Of a stretch of DNA of 64,000 nucleotides, positions 13,701 to 23,600 are shown in pieces. Every line of letters starts with the position of its first letter. Position 1 is the first letter of the stretch. Source of the DNA: Nematostella vectensis (taxonomy: Eukaryota > Cnidaria > Anthozoa > Actiniaria > Edwardsiidae); the NCBI RefSeq assembly GCF_932526225.1, contig NC_064034.1:5380001-5444000 (forward strand). Reading direction: 5' to 3'. Below the pieces are notes generated by a model. It had not been told where the DNA came from. It made no database searches and worked only from the letters and a program-made list of their open reading frames with translations. The position numbers were made by a program, and so were the translations under genes.

Positions 13701-16700
13701 AAGTAAGCAAACTGCTTGTTTTTTTTACTAGCGAAGAAAGCGGAGATGGCGAAGGACGCGGAGATGATGTAAGAGACTTCCCGCTTGTGTAAAAGTTATC
13801 GCAAAGTAAAAACAATCTGAGAAAGAACAGGAAAAGGAAGAAAAACAAACCGGTTTTTATCTGCCTGTCCGGCTTGGCTTTTCTTCGCACTGATTTCCAT
13901 ACGGCTTTTCCATTAGAACAGGTATTTTTAAGGGGTTCGCAAAAAGGCTGCAACAGCTAGTATTTTCTAGACTATCAATTTTTTTTTTTAACACAACACG
14001 TTGACAATTCAAGTCACAGGAAATTTTAGGGGTGTCTTTCGAATTTCCCAAAAGCATCCCTATAACTTTTGCCCTGAAGACCTTCCGGGCTCTCGCACGG
14101 CTCCACTTACTTTTCCGTGTTCGTTTACTTCGCTAGTGAAAACCCGGCTTTAGAAGTTGGTTAAAACTTTGAGTTTCGCTGGCCATAGATGCATTTTACC
14201 ACAGGTAAAGAAGCTGTCCGTTGATATTCTGCTATGTTTCACTCTTTGCACATTAGTGTCATATTTGGTGAAGTTTTGTTATTCTGTTGGCTAGCTACAG
14301 ACGTTATTCAAGTCCATGGATGGTAGACAACGTATGGCACCACTTTTGTCTCACTTGGGACAGCGACGGCGGCCTTCATTGTCATTACTATGACGGGGTT
14401 CAGAAGGCCACATTCACCAGCTTCCAGTCAGGTGTCAGCGTGGAGGGAGGAGGGACATTGATAATTGGTCAAGGGCAACAAATAGATGGTACTCACAACT
14501 TAGAACAAAGTTTTGTGGGAAACATCACCCAGTTCAACCTGTGGAGCCGAGTCCTTCCCGGCAAAGTGATCGATGGTATGTCACTCGGGGTTGGTGCCGA
14601 GGCTGGTGACTTGGTAGCCTGGCCTGACGTGAGGAACAATGTCAACGGAAATGTCCAGGTTAAAGAAAGGCCCGAAATCATGCTGACTGGTGAGTAATGA
14701 ATGGACCGATGAGTTTTCTGTGGCACAAACCAAAGTCATCACTGACTGGTAAGCATTACCCAGTATACTGGCCTTCCTGTGGTACAACTAGGGTGATGGG
14801 TATACTAGGATGCCGAATCGCGATCTTCCTTACAAGAAAAGATCAGCTTCAAGGAAAGCTCTACATTTGGCTTATGACAGAGAGCAGAAAGTATATTTTT
14901 TCTTTTGTATCATCTGGTAACCATGGTGCTTACTAGTCGTAGCACATCTTTAAACCTTATTGTACCTCTTTGTAAAGACCAAATTATTCATGGCAATGTT
15001 AGTTATCATTTATCACGTGATTTCAGCGCGAGATAATAACTACCAAATGGTGTTCGGCACGCGTTCGACGGGGAACTACGTGAAGTACGACGGCGTCATC
15101 CCGGATCTGTTTGCCGTGACAGCATGTATATGGTTCAAGACAGATGTCTCGAACACCTACGATATCCCGTTGATATCGTACGCGAACATTCACCATAACA
15201 ATGCCTTATTCTTTTTTATCAAGTCTGATACACTTACGTTGTTAAGGTCCGACGCAACAAGGTAACCGTATAATCGCTGCTCCTTCACTATCCTTCATAA
15301 TTATTGCTGTCCGAGATCGAAATATTTTATAGCGTATCCTGTGGTTTTGGGCTCATCCAAACCGCAGAAATCCTAATACGCAAGACTATAAACGTTAAAA
15401 TCTTGACAGCTTTCTCACTTACGCTCGCAATGGTCCATTGGTTACGTAAAGACGTCTGGGTGTCTGAAATGTGATATTTCTATGGGTATATAGCAACTTT
15501 TCTTATTTGGGTATATAGCAACTTTACTTCTTGGGTATATAGCAACTTTACTTCTATGGGCACATATCAATTCACATTACAATCCCGCTTGTGGCGGAAA
15601 CATCGGCTCTTATGCTGGAAAGAAAAGGAAGCTGGCTGTAATGGCAGTCTCTGGCTACGCAAAACTATTTCCGAAGTTTATTCACGTTTACTAACTCCTA
15701 GCGACTATGTGCAGGCTTTCTTTTTCTTTTCATCGGTTTAAATTCCATCCAACACCTGTGTCTCTACGCAGGTTTCTCATCCAAATGTCTTTGGAATTCC
15801 AGATATCATGCAGCCGAAAATCTTCGCGATGGAAATTGGAACAGTGGTTGTTTCCTTTGGAATTCGGTCAATGGTGTTTACAAAAGCTTCGTCAATGGCA
15901 TACTAAAGCTCAGCGCCACTGGGATGAAGTCTGGGGTCAAGATAGGTGGAGGTGGCTCATTAGTCCTGGGCCAAGATCAAGACAGCGTAGGTGAGCAGAA
16001 TACTGACATATCAAACATTGGAGAAAGAATTTGTCATCCACGCTAGTGTGGCCACCGTCACAGTTTCGTGAAGTACCGTGAATGCTTGCCCCCCACCCTC
16101 AAATAAGCTATATTAAAGAAGCTCCCAGGGCGCCAAATAAACCAACGAGGTACAAAAATGTTTCAGTGCGCATCTTTCAGAGTATTATTCAGGCACGACA
16201 TTGTTATTCAGATCTCTCTCTCTCCCTGCAAAAGGCAAGCCACTTACTATCTGACAATGCCTTTATTTCAGGGGGAGGGTTCGATGTTACTCAAGTATTT
16301 ATTGGCACTCTGTCCAACTTCGACATGTGGGACGTTGCACTTCCTGATGATATCATTCAAAGTATGGGCTATGGGTGCGGAACGTGGTCCGGAAACACAA
16401 TCAGCTGGAGGAATTTGCGCAGCTCTTCGTACGGCAACGTTGGCATTCAGGAGTACTCAGAGTGCTATATACCCGGTTAGTTGTACCCAATATTTAGTCC
16501 GGTCATACAGTACCGGGATTTACTTAAATAGAAGCTATATACCATGTATGTATCACCATATATACGGTATTTAGTCCGTCATACAGTACGGGGATTTGTG
16601 ATCATAGAAGCTATATACCATGTATGTATCACCCGATATACGGTATTTAGTTCGTTATTGACACGGTATATCTTTGTCTGTACATGCTATCATAGCTGCT

Positions 16701-17747
16701 CCCCTTTCTCTATTATTGATACTGCATATCTTTGCTATCATAGCTACCCCCCTTTTTTATTATTGGTACTGAATATCTTTGCCTGTACGATAATTGATAC
16801 TGTAAGTATATCTTTGCTATCATAGCTACTCCCCTTTCTCTATAATTGATACTGTATATCTTTGCTATCATAGCTACACCCCTTTCTCTATAATTGATAC
16901 TGTATATCTTTGCTATCATAGCTACTCCCCTTTCTCTATAATTGATACTGTAAGTATATCTTTGCTATCATAGCTACACCCCTTTCTCTATAATTGATAC
17001 TGTAAGTATATCTTTGCTATCATAGCTACTCCCCTTTCTCTATAATTGATACTGTATATCTTTGCTATCATAGCTACACCCCTTTTTCTATTATTGGTAC
17101 TGCATACCTTTGCCCGTAGGATAATTGATACTGTAAGTATATCTTTGCTATCATAGCTACACCCCTTTCTCTATAATTGATACTGTATATCTTTGCTATC
17201 ATAGCTACCCCCCTTTCTCTATAATTGATACTGTATATCTTTGCTATCATAGCTACACCCCTTTCTCTATAATTGATACTGTATATCTTTGCTATCATAG
17301 CTACACCCCTTTCTCTATAATTGATACTGTATATCTTTGCTATCATAGCTACACCCCTTTCTCTATAATTGATACTGTATATCTTTGCTATCATAGCTAC
17401 ACCCCTTTCTCTATAATTGATACTGTATACCATCGCACATAGGTGTTATCACATGTGATTATCATAGCTGTTGACCCTGCTTATGTTCGCCTCTAGGTGT
17501 GGTGACGCGTACTAAGCGTGACAAGCTCTGTCAAGATCTCTATGCATCGTCCCCGGCCACTGGTTGCTCGCCGCCATTATACGCGCTGTTTGGCCGCTCA
17601 CACTTGACCGAAAGCCTGTTGTGGGGTTGTTACTATAGCAACGCTCTTACAACAAGTATTGAAAATAACGCTGTTGTTTACGACTCGAGCGTGTTGTCCA
17701 CATGTACATCGAAAAGAAATACTGCTCTCACGTCTATCAAAGACTAG
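7770..17747 (+). CDS. Secreted PAN/apple - EGF - triple pentraxin protein
   Basis: Eleven exons: 7770-7902, 8939-9153, 10454-10583, 11012-11240, 11676-12067, 13483-13702, 14295-14689, 15027-15261, 15803-15990, 16272-16475, 17497-17747. They encode 863 aa with consistent phases. Residues 1 to ~25 are a signal peptide. A PAN/apple domain spans about 30-116 ([17 protein letters not shown]...CELN). EGF is at 117-159 ([14 protein letters not shown]...[13 protein letters not shown]). Pentraxin domains lie at 160-366, 367-571 and 572-780; the family HxCx[ST]W signature reads [14 protein letters not shown] and NSGCFLW. The tail (781-863) has a furin-like RTKR and four Cys. Pentraxin domains are secreted calcium-dependent lectin-fold modules, so an extracellular recognition or adhesion role is inferred. 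Each pentraxin is a phase 1-2-1 exon pair; the third has an extra phase 1 intron. AATAAA lies at 17968. The last exon is the least certain, since its tail matches nothing I know. Confidence 0.85.
8590..8724 (+). repeat. Dispersed repeat copy ending in a G tract (pentraxin gene intron 1)
   Basis: This segment matches, in opposite orientation, the segment near 58758-58885 in the channel gene. Shared words include GATTTTTAACAG, GGCATTTTCT, GTATTTTAGATAATGTCTC and TTTGGCTGCTA, followed by a long G run. It contains an internal imperfect duplication of the TATTTTAGATA.TGTCTC word. It looks like a short dispersed element. Confidence 0.55.
9634..10120 (+). mobile_element. Gypsy-type LTR retrotransposon remnant (end of pol)
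   Basis: Inside intron 2 of the pentraxin gene. One frame reads [20 protein letters not shown], continuing to KEYYDKG. Past a C tract it resumes as [20 protein letters not shown] and then [19 protein letters not shown]. This is typical of the C-terminal part of Gypsy integrases: a YYD...G helix followed by a small beta barrel with G..V and R.NRR motifs. The rest of pol, gag and the 5' LTR are missing, so the copy is 5'-truncated and inactive. A polypurine tract (AAAAGGGAGA) precedes the LTR at 10121. Confidence 0.65.
10121..10244 (+). mobile_element. Short 3' LTR of the Gypsy-like remnant
   Basis: A 124-bp segment immediately after the polypurine tract. It starts TGTTGTGAGTTGTCCC and ends CGATCATAACA, giving the usual TG...CA ends. 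It has the expected position and boundaries for a 3' LTR, but no partner 5' LTR is in the window, so the limits are inferred. Confidence 0.5.
10660..10820. repeat. Dispersed GTAGGGGCGTGGC element, copy 1 (pentraxin gene intron 3)
   Basis: The core reads AAGGAAATTACCAGTAGGGGC, then GTGGCCGTGCCCC, then TTTTATTGTTTCTGTA. It is flanked by GGCCGTAGCAGGGG and C-rich runs. The same core recurs near 42970-43130, 46290-46440 and 51660-51840, and is weaker at 54665-54800. It is a short, non-coding dispersed family. Confidence 0.6.
12570..13092. mobile_element. ~520-bp foldback element (pentraxin gene intron 5)
   Basis: The left end reads GACTCTGTCCCCACGTATAC and continues through GAAAACGCAACCTTTTT and AAAAAGATCCGCG. 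The right end is the reverse complement: CGCGGATCTTTTT, AAAAAGGTTGCGTTTTC, then GGATACGTGGGGACAGGGTC. The arms are ~90 bp and nearly identical. A second, more diverged inverted pair lies inside (12690-12960). There is no transposase, so it is a non-autonomous inverted-repeat element. Confidence 0.7.
15482..15562 (+). repeat. Three-copy ~25-bp tandem repeat
   Basis: Three head-to-tail copies of GGGTATATAGCAACTTT followed by CTTCTT-like spacers, in intron 8 of the pentraxin gene. Period is about 25 bp. Confidence 0.7.
16680..17432 (+). repeat. 48-bp minisatellite (pentraxin gene intron 10)
   Basis: About 15 copies of a unit containing TATCTTTGCTATCATAGCTA, then CACCCCTTTCTCTATAATTG, then ATACTG. 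Some units carry a 5-bp extension (TAAGTATATC) or a divergent block (CATACCTTTGCCCGTAGGA). The period is a multiple of three, so the minus strand stays open (repeating [16 protein letters not shown]). That reading frame is a by-product of the repeat. Confidence 0.9.
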
Positions 17748-18090
17748 GACATCAGTCCAAGACTGCTCCCAATGCGTAGCTATCAACTCATAAAGTCATT
17801 GCACAAAGATACAAGAGATCATGTTCTAGAGGTTCTTGCATCGTCGAAAATCGAAAGCGCCACGAACAAACGCCAAAGAAACCCGAAAAGCACCCGCAAT
17901 GAATGACGGCGGAAGAGCTTCACCATTCCGAGACGAGCCCTTGTCACCCAGGCTAGAGATCATATGAAATAAAAAGAAACATTGACGTACTTCTGGAAAA
18001 ATCCTGGCTCATCTCCCTATTGGTTGCTGAGTTATTTAAAAAAAAATAATAGACAGAATTGGCATAAACTTATGCGATAAATAGACTAAT

Positions 18091-18160
18091 CGGCGTGCTA
18101 GCGTCGCATTTTTGTGCCGCTCTAGTGAAAGTCGTCAGATAATGCGACGCTAGCACGCCG
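18091..18160. repeat. Perfect 20-bp inverted repeat hairpin
   Basis: CGGCGTGCTAGCGTCGCATT at 18091-18110 is exactly repeated in reverse complement at 18141-18160, with a 30-bp loop. The arms are GC-rich in an AT-rich setting and contain no mismatch. It could be a small foldback element or an extruding hairpin. Confidence 0.85.
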
Positions 18161-18804
18161 TTTCTTGTGCACGAAATTGAATTAATGAGAAGCTCGACCC
18201 TATGTTTACTAAGGAACCGCTCTATGGTCGAACCTCAATCAAACCAGAACGGTGTGACTTTGGCACGACGTTTAAATAAGGCCAAAATCTTTTATCGCAA
18301 TATTGGATTTAGCATTTCAGGTACAATTCACCTGGTGCCCAGTTTGTCTTTACATGCAGGCAGCGAGGATCACCAACATTTGTACATAAAAGTTTATAGA
18401 GAGATGTCCAGTCACATACATGTCAAAGAATCATGGCCATATTTAAGAACTACGCCCGTGTCTAAGCCTAATTTATGTGGTGCGGCTAATATATATGCAG
18501 ATAGGCGCTTCAGGGTTTTTTTTACCCATGCTTACATGCTTACATGCGGGTGTCGCGTAGTCGCAAAAGCCGGTTGACGACAACCTTTTCTTAAACGACT
18601 GTATACTCGCACTTCACACTCATTGAGTATGGACGGGAATACAGAACTTGCGCAGGGATTTTGAAGTAGCTAGGGGTGCGCCGTAATGGAAATTATATTA
18701 AAAAACAAATGGAAAAGTATCATATTTGACAATCCTTCAATAAGAATCATACAACGACACAAGTAAATCGCGCGCTTTGATTGGTCCAGGTTCAATGTGT
18801 TTTT

Positions 18805-19270
18805 ATGCCTAGTGCCCACTAGCAACATAACAACATAACGACATGGGCGCGCGCACTATGTTTATGCCTAGTGCACACTAGTGACATAACGACATAACAA
18901 CATAGGCGAACATAAACGTTGGTTCTCACTAGGAAGTAAGCGCAAACGGAAGCGCAACACAAGTGAGAATCGGTCAAACACAAGCGCAAGAAAATCAAGC
19001 AGTTGCGTTCTCTTGCGCTTCCGCATGCGCTTATGTTCTAGTGAGAATCGGAAAACTACGTGCGTTCCGCTTGCGCTTACGTCCAAGTGAGAACCAACCT
19101 TAAGGGTGCACGCGCCTATGTCATTATGCAACTAGTGTGCACCAGGCATTAGCCCGACATAACGACGTGGACATAATGACATAAAAGAAAAAACATCGTT
19201 ATGTCGTTATGTCGAAGATAAAAGTGCGCGCGCACATGTCGTTATGTCGCTAGTGTGCACTAGGCTTTAG
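18805..19270. mobile_element. Three-layer nested foldback elements
   Basis: The outer layer (about 18805-19270) has ends ATGCCTAGTGCCCACTAG and CTAGTGTGCACTAGGCTTTA with GACATAACGACATAAC-type subterminal runs. The middle layer (about 18858-19155) repeats the same family ends (TTATGCCTAGTGCACACTAG and CTAGTGTGCACCAGGCATTA). The inner layer (about 18918-19103) belongs to a different family with ends GTTGGTTCTCACTAGGA and TCCAAGTGAGAACCAACC around AGCGCAAG-rich arms. The inner family recurs at 45449-45527. None has coding capacity. Confidence 0.75.
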
Positions 19271-19337
19271 AGGACACTCCCGCTTGGCGTCAGCATGCGC
19301 GCGCTCACCGAAACTAGACTGTAACGTAAGAAAACAT

Positions 19338-19432
19338 TTTTATTGTTGTATAAAGAAAATAGATCGGATTTTTTGTCCGTCTGTCCTCTATCATTTTTAT
19401 TGTTGTATAAAGAAAATAGATCGGATTTTTTT
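19338..19432 (+). repeat. Two-copy direct repeat (~37 bp)
   Basis: The words ATTTTTATTGTTGTATAAAG and AAAATAGATCGGATTTTTT occur twice in direct orientation, about 58 bp apart, separated by GTCCGTCTGTCCTCTATC. It is a simple local duplication. Confidence 0.85.
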
Positions 19433-20609
19433 TATGACGCTGTGACGTCATCTGTGCATGTATTTGAGGAGAGACTCACGCAAAAATGAGATCTATTTGC
19501 TAAATAACTAATTTTTTGGTGGTTAAGGGGGGATGCGCGCCCATCCTACGCACCCCTAGCTACGCGCCAATAGCATTTAACTCGATTTTATCATCATCCA
19601 CTTTCCCTACTTCTTCCTACAGCTCTTTGCGACGCGCGCGCGGAACCGAGGATAAAAACAAACTTTGCCATCTTGTTTACAATTTTGACTCCTGGCGTCG
19701 GTTTCACGCTCGCGTCGCAAAGTTGTGGGAAGATGTGAGGTAGGTGAATAGGAATTCAATACATTTTGAAAATTGTTTGAAATTATATAGAAAATACACA
19801 AGGCACTTAAAAAGCTTGCTTGTTTTGGATAAAAAGATTACGAGCGATGGCAGAAACCACGCCCACAAAGAAGATCACACTTGTATGTACAACGTGAAGG
19901 ATATGAATTGTATGAGGAATGAGTCAAGACAATCAATTAAATGTTAAATGTACTTAAATTATACCTTTACTTGTCATCCCGAGGGGGGAATTTAATCACA
20001 AATTGCCATGATATAAGCGTGTAATACCATGTCCACAGAGAAAACTATAAATTACCAGTAATGTTGGATGAGCAAACATGGTTCTATGAATTTGCATTAG
20101 GCGAACACACACACGGAAAGATTTACATACTAGTTGCTCTATACAGTTTTGTTCTGTGACGTTACTGACACACAAATAGAAATGAAACATCATCCCTTCT
20201 AAAGTGGTTTCGGCATCACAAGATGAAATGCTTTTTTTTTATTTTTTTTTCGGTGCAGGGTCTATTCCTGTGTTGGGAATGCTGCCTTCTATTTATTTTC
20301 CTTGTACAAACTAGAAGACAGGCATTTAGAACAATCTCTTGTTTTCGAGGGAATTATGTTAGTAAGTTTCCCTCAGAAAACAATAGAATTCGAGTTGATC
20401 ATGGTATTACCATAATAAAGCTCTACGGCCATTTTTAAAGGCCTTACGATAACTCCCCTAGGGAACTCTCTACGATATTTTACTGCACATAAGGCCTATT
20501 TCAATACTAGTTGGCTCTACAGCATACCTACAGGTGGCTACGAGGCAATATTCACCTTGCATGATAATCAGCGACTCTCATGGCAATTAGCCAAAGGCAG
20601 CTCTCCGGG

Positions 20610-23600
20610 TCATGTGCCTTCTAGAGACTTGTGAACTTCAGCCATTAATTCCTCTACAGCGAATTGATAAAAGTTCTGGTTAATCCTCTTCAGTTGTTGA
20701 ACATCCTCGATGAGGTCTTCGTGGCTTCGCTTGCTGACTGCAGTAGCCTTAGTCTTTTGATCATTGTCAACCTAAAAAAAAGTAATTGAGATTTTGATTA
20801 GCTGTATTATTACTTCACTGAATCCGGCTAAGAAATTCATGAACATAATTTTTACAACATCCCTGGATCTACTAATTGGATCATTTGAAATATGGGCGTT
20901 TCACCCCAGGAAAATTTTGCAAAATATTGAAGAGGAGGCTTATGTAACAGTGAATCAGCAGTATTTTGGGTAACTAAGCTAAGCCAAGAGACTACCCTCG
21001 TGACAGAGCACCTCCAGTGCCTTCCCTCAAGAATGGCCCTATAGTGTTATCTGTATAGTGCTCCACATACCATTATCGTTCTTACTCTTGTCTTTAAATC
21101 TAGGGTTTCCTGCGAGCAAAAAAGTATAATGGTCAGTTTGTAAAAACAAAACCAAATAAATCAGGAGAACCGACCTTTGGTATTTTGTTACTAAGATTTA
21201 CGGCAACTCCTGTGTCTTGTACGCTATCATTTGATTTGCTCGACCGGGACTCCATATGTCTTTTGAAGGGCTGTAGGGGCGGCCAAAGATTTCGACTAAG
21301 TGGATCTGTAAAATTGACTGGTCGACGAATTATCTGTACATTTGTGACTGCACCTTTAAAAAAAATTTTAGTGTTTATTAGGTAATATCTAACAAATGAA
21401 ATGTTTGCTTAACAAAATACTGTATCTAAGTGGCCTAACAAATTCTTTTCAAAGTCCTACCTTTATGTGTTAAAGTTCTTATGGATTGCCTGCTTTGTAT
21501 GTGCCACACCCGTGCTGTGTTGTCATTAGAACCAGAGAGAAGTACTGTTCCATCCATTGTGACAGCTAAACTAGTGACCTGTTTGCTACAAGAAAATACA
21601 GGGATTTAGTGTTTTGGTTTATCTGAAATCAGCAATGATTTCAGTAGGAAAAACAACCATAGCTTCTACAGTAATACACGAGTCATGATTAGACATGAAT
21701 AATAATCAAAAGATGTGAGGCTATTCCGGGCCCAACCCTTGCCACAATCTTCTACTTGCCAAAGGCCTGGCTAAACTAGGCGACATGTCGAGCGTGTGCA
21801 ACATTCTGCCTGCATGTCTCCTAGTTTAGCCACCCAGGGAGACATGTAGCACGCGCCAAATCTTATACTGTAGCAGCAACAAAGCAATGTTTCTCGGATA
21901 GTTGATAAGCATTTTTGTGTCGCATTCTACTGTACAAAATTTTGTCGCTGGAGGTGGCTAAACTAGGTTAGGCGACATGTTGCACTCTACATGTCGCACT
22001 CGACATGTCACCTAGTTTAACAAGGCCTCAAGAACACTGTCCATCTGTCAGTTTTTTGCTGACACCCAGAGATTTAATATTTTTTAAACTGTTTTACTCA
22101 CTCATACACACTATCCATTTACACCGTGCTGTATTTCCACTATGGCGGGTATGACATTGCGTGGAGTCACACAGAAGTCTTGACTGCACTTTAAGCAGTA
22201 ATATAGTGTTGCTTACTGAACATGTAATTCAGCTATAGCATTTACATACGCCAAAAGCTTACCTGTGTCCAGTAAAGTTAAGAGCACCCTCATTGGTGAT
22301 ATGATTTTCCTGCTTGAATCCCTGAATACACATACAATCAAATTATAAAAACCACAACCATGAGACAAAGCACTTACAGAAGTCAACTTAAGAGCCCATT
22401 TTCACTTACAGGATTGTACAACATTATCTGGTATATCCTGCCATTCGATGCTCCAGCAAAGAGGTTGTACTCAGCAGGGTCTGTCACTATTGCTGTAATA
22501 CTGCAGTCAAATACAAATGAGCAGAGCAGATCCCCAGAAGCAAGGCTGTAGAGCTGTGAAAATCAGTTAGGAATATATATTAGCTCATAAGGCCCATAAC
22601 CAGTGGGGAGTCAGGGGTTTTGACACCACACCAACCCACCTCAACCTGGCAGAGTGTGGGAAAAAATGATTACAACTGCACGCTAGGAAGAGAAACCATA
22701 AAAGCTCTATCAAAAAAGGCCAATCACACGGCCATTTTATGCTCCCGCTCAAATTTAGCATTGTGCTAAGTCACACAAAGAATCCACTTTCATCGGCTAA
22801 TTCAAGCAAGTAACTGGGAAATTTTCTATAAAATATCATTGATAAAGTATCAGACTTCAATTATGGATGTTTTTTTAAAATTTTACTTGCAAATAAACCA
22901 TTGTATTTTCAATGATAAGCAATAACAAAGGAAGTGACTGACATTCTTAAAGCTCCCACCTCATTAATAAGGCTTGCGAGCATGTGTGTGGTCTGAGAAA
23001 GTGTGTGAGCCCTCCTTTTACAAACTTTGAACCTAAATATTGCTAGAAACAATATACAAGTGAATATATTTAGCAATATTCTAGAGGATGGTAGCGTAAG
23101 CAATACATGCCTTGCATGTCTGATCTAATGAAGAGGTGAACACCCTAGCTCTTGAGCCCCCACTGCTGCAGTGTATGTCTGTCACAGGAAGGGCATGGTC
23201 AGACCAGGTATAGGTAGGGATTAGGGACTGCTCAGATGATAAACTTGGTGATGATTGACACAGTAATCTAGAAAAGGTCAAATTCATAATTAAATTAATA
23301 TAAACCTAAGCCTATATAAACTTTTCAAGCATCTAATTGCCCCACATTCAACTGTCCTATTAGTTAGATGTATCTTATCTAGGTTTCATGTATGCCATGC
23401 CCCCTTAAAGCACATTCAACCTCACAGGCTTCAACACTTCAAAATTTAAAACTTGTCTACAGTATTCTATTTTAAAAAACCCTCCCTACAAAATAATCAT
23501 GTTTGAACATTTTTAGGAATGCTGTACATGACTGAATTACGATTCTATTGCTTACTCTGCCATGCTCCAGATAATCACCATATTATCATCTCCGCCTGAG

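Larger units (their letters stand above)
17748..20609. other. Intergenic spacer between convergent pentraxin and WDR18 genes
   Basis: No supported coding region. It includes the presumed 3' UTR of the pentraxin gene (AATAAA at 17968-17973) and, on the minus strand, that of WDR18 (AATAAA read from 20297-20292, about 313 bp past the stop). It also holds a perfect hairpin, a nested foldback and a short tandem duplication, listed separately. 19440-20280 shows nothing else recognisable. Confidence 0.55.

Noticed and set aside
15771-15772. Acceptor CTACGCAG|GTTTCTC for pentraxin exon 9
   Set aside because: It puts the exon out of frame after exon 8. The acceptor ending at 15802 keeps phase 2 and the spacing of the other two pentraxin domains.
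16713-17433. [16 protein letters not shown] repeat protein on the minus strand
   Set aside because: 48-bp intronic minisatellite; the plus-strand gene splices over it.
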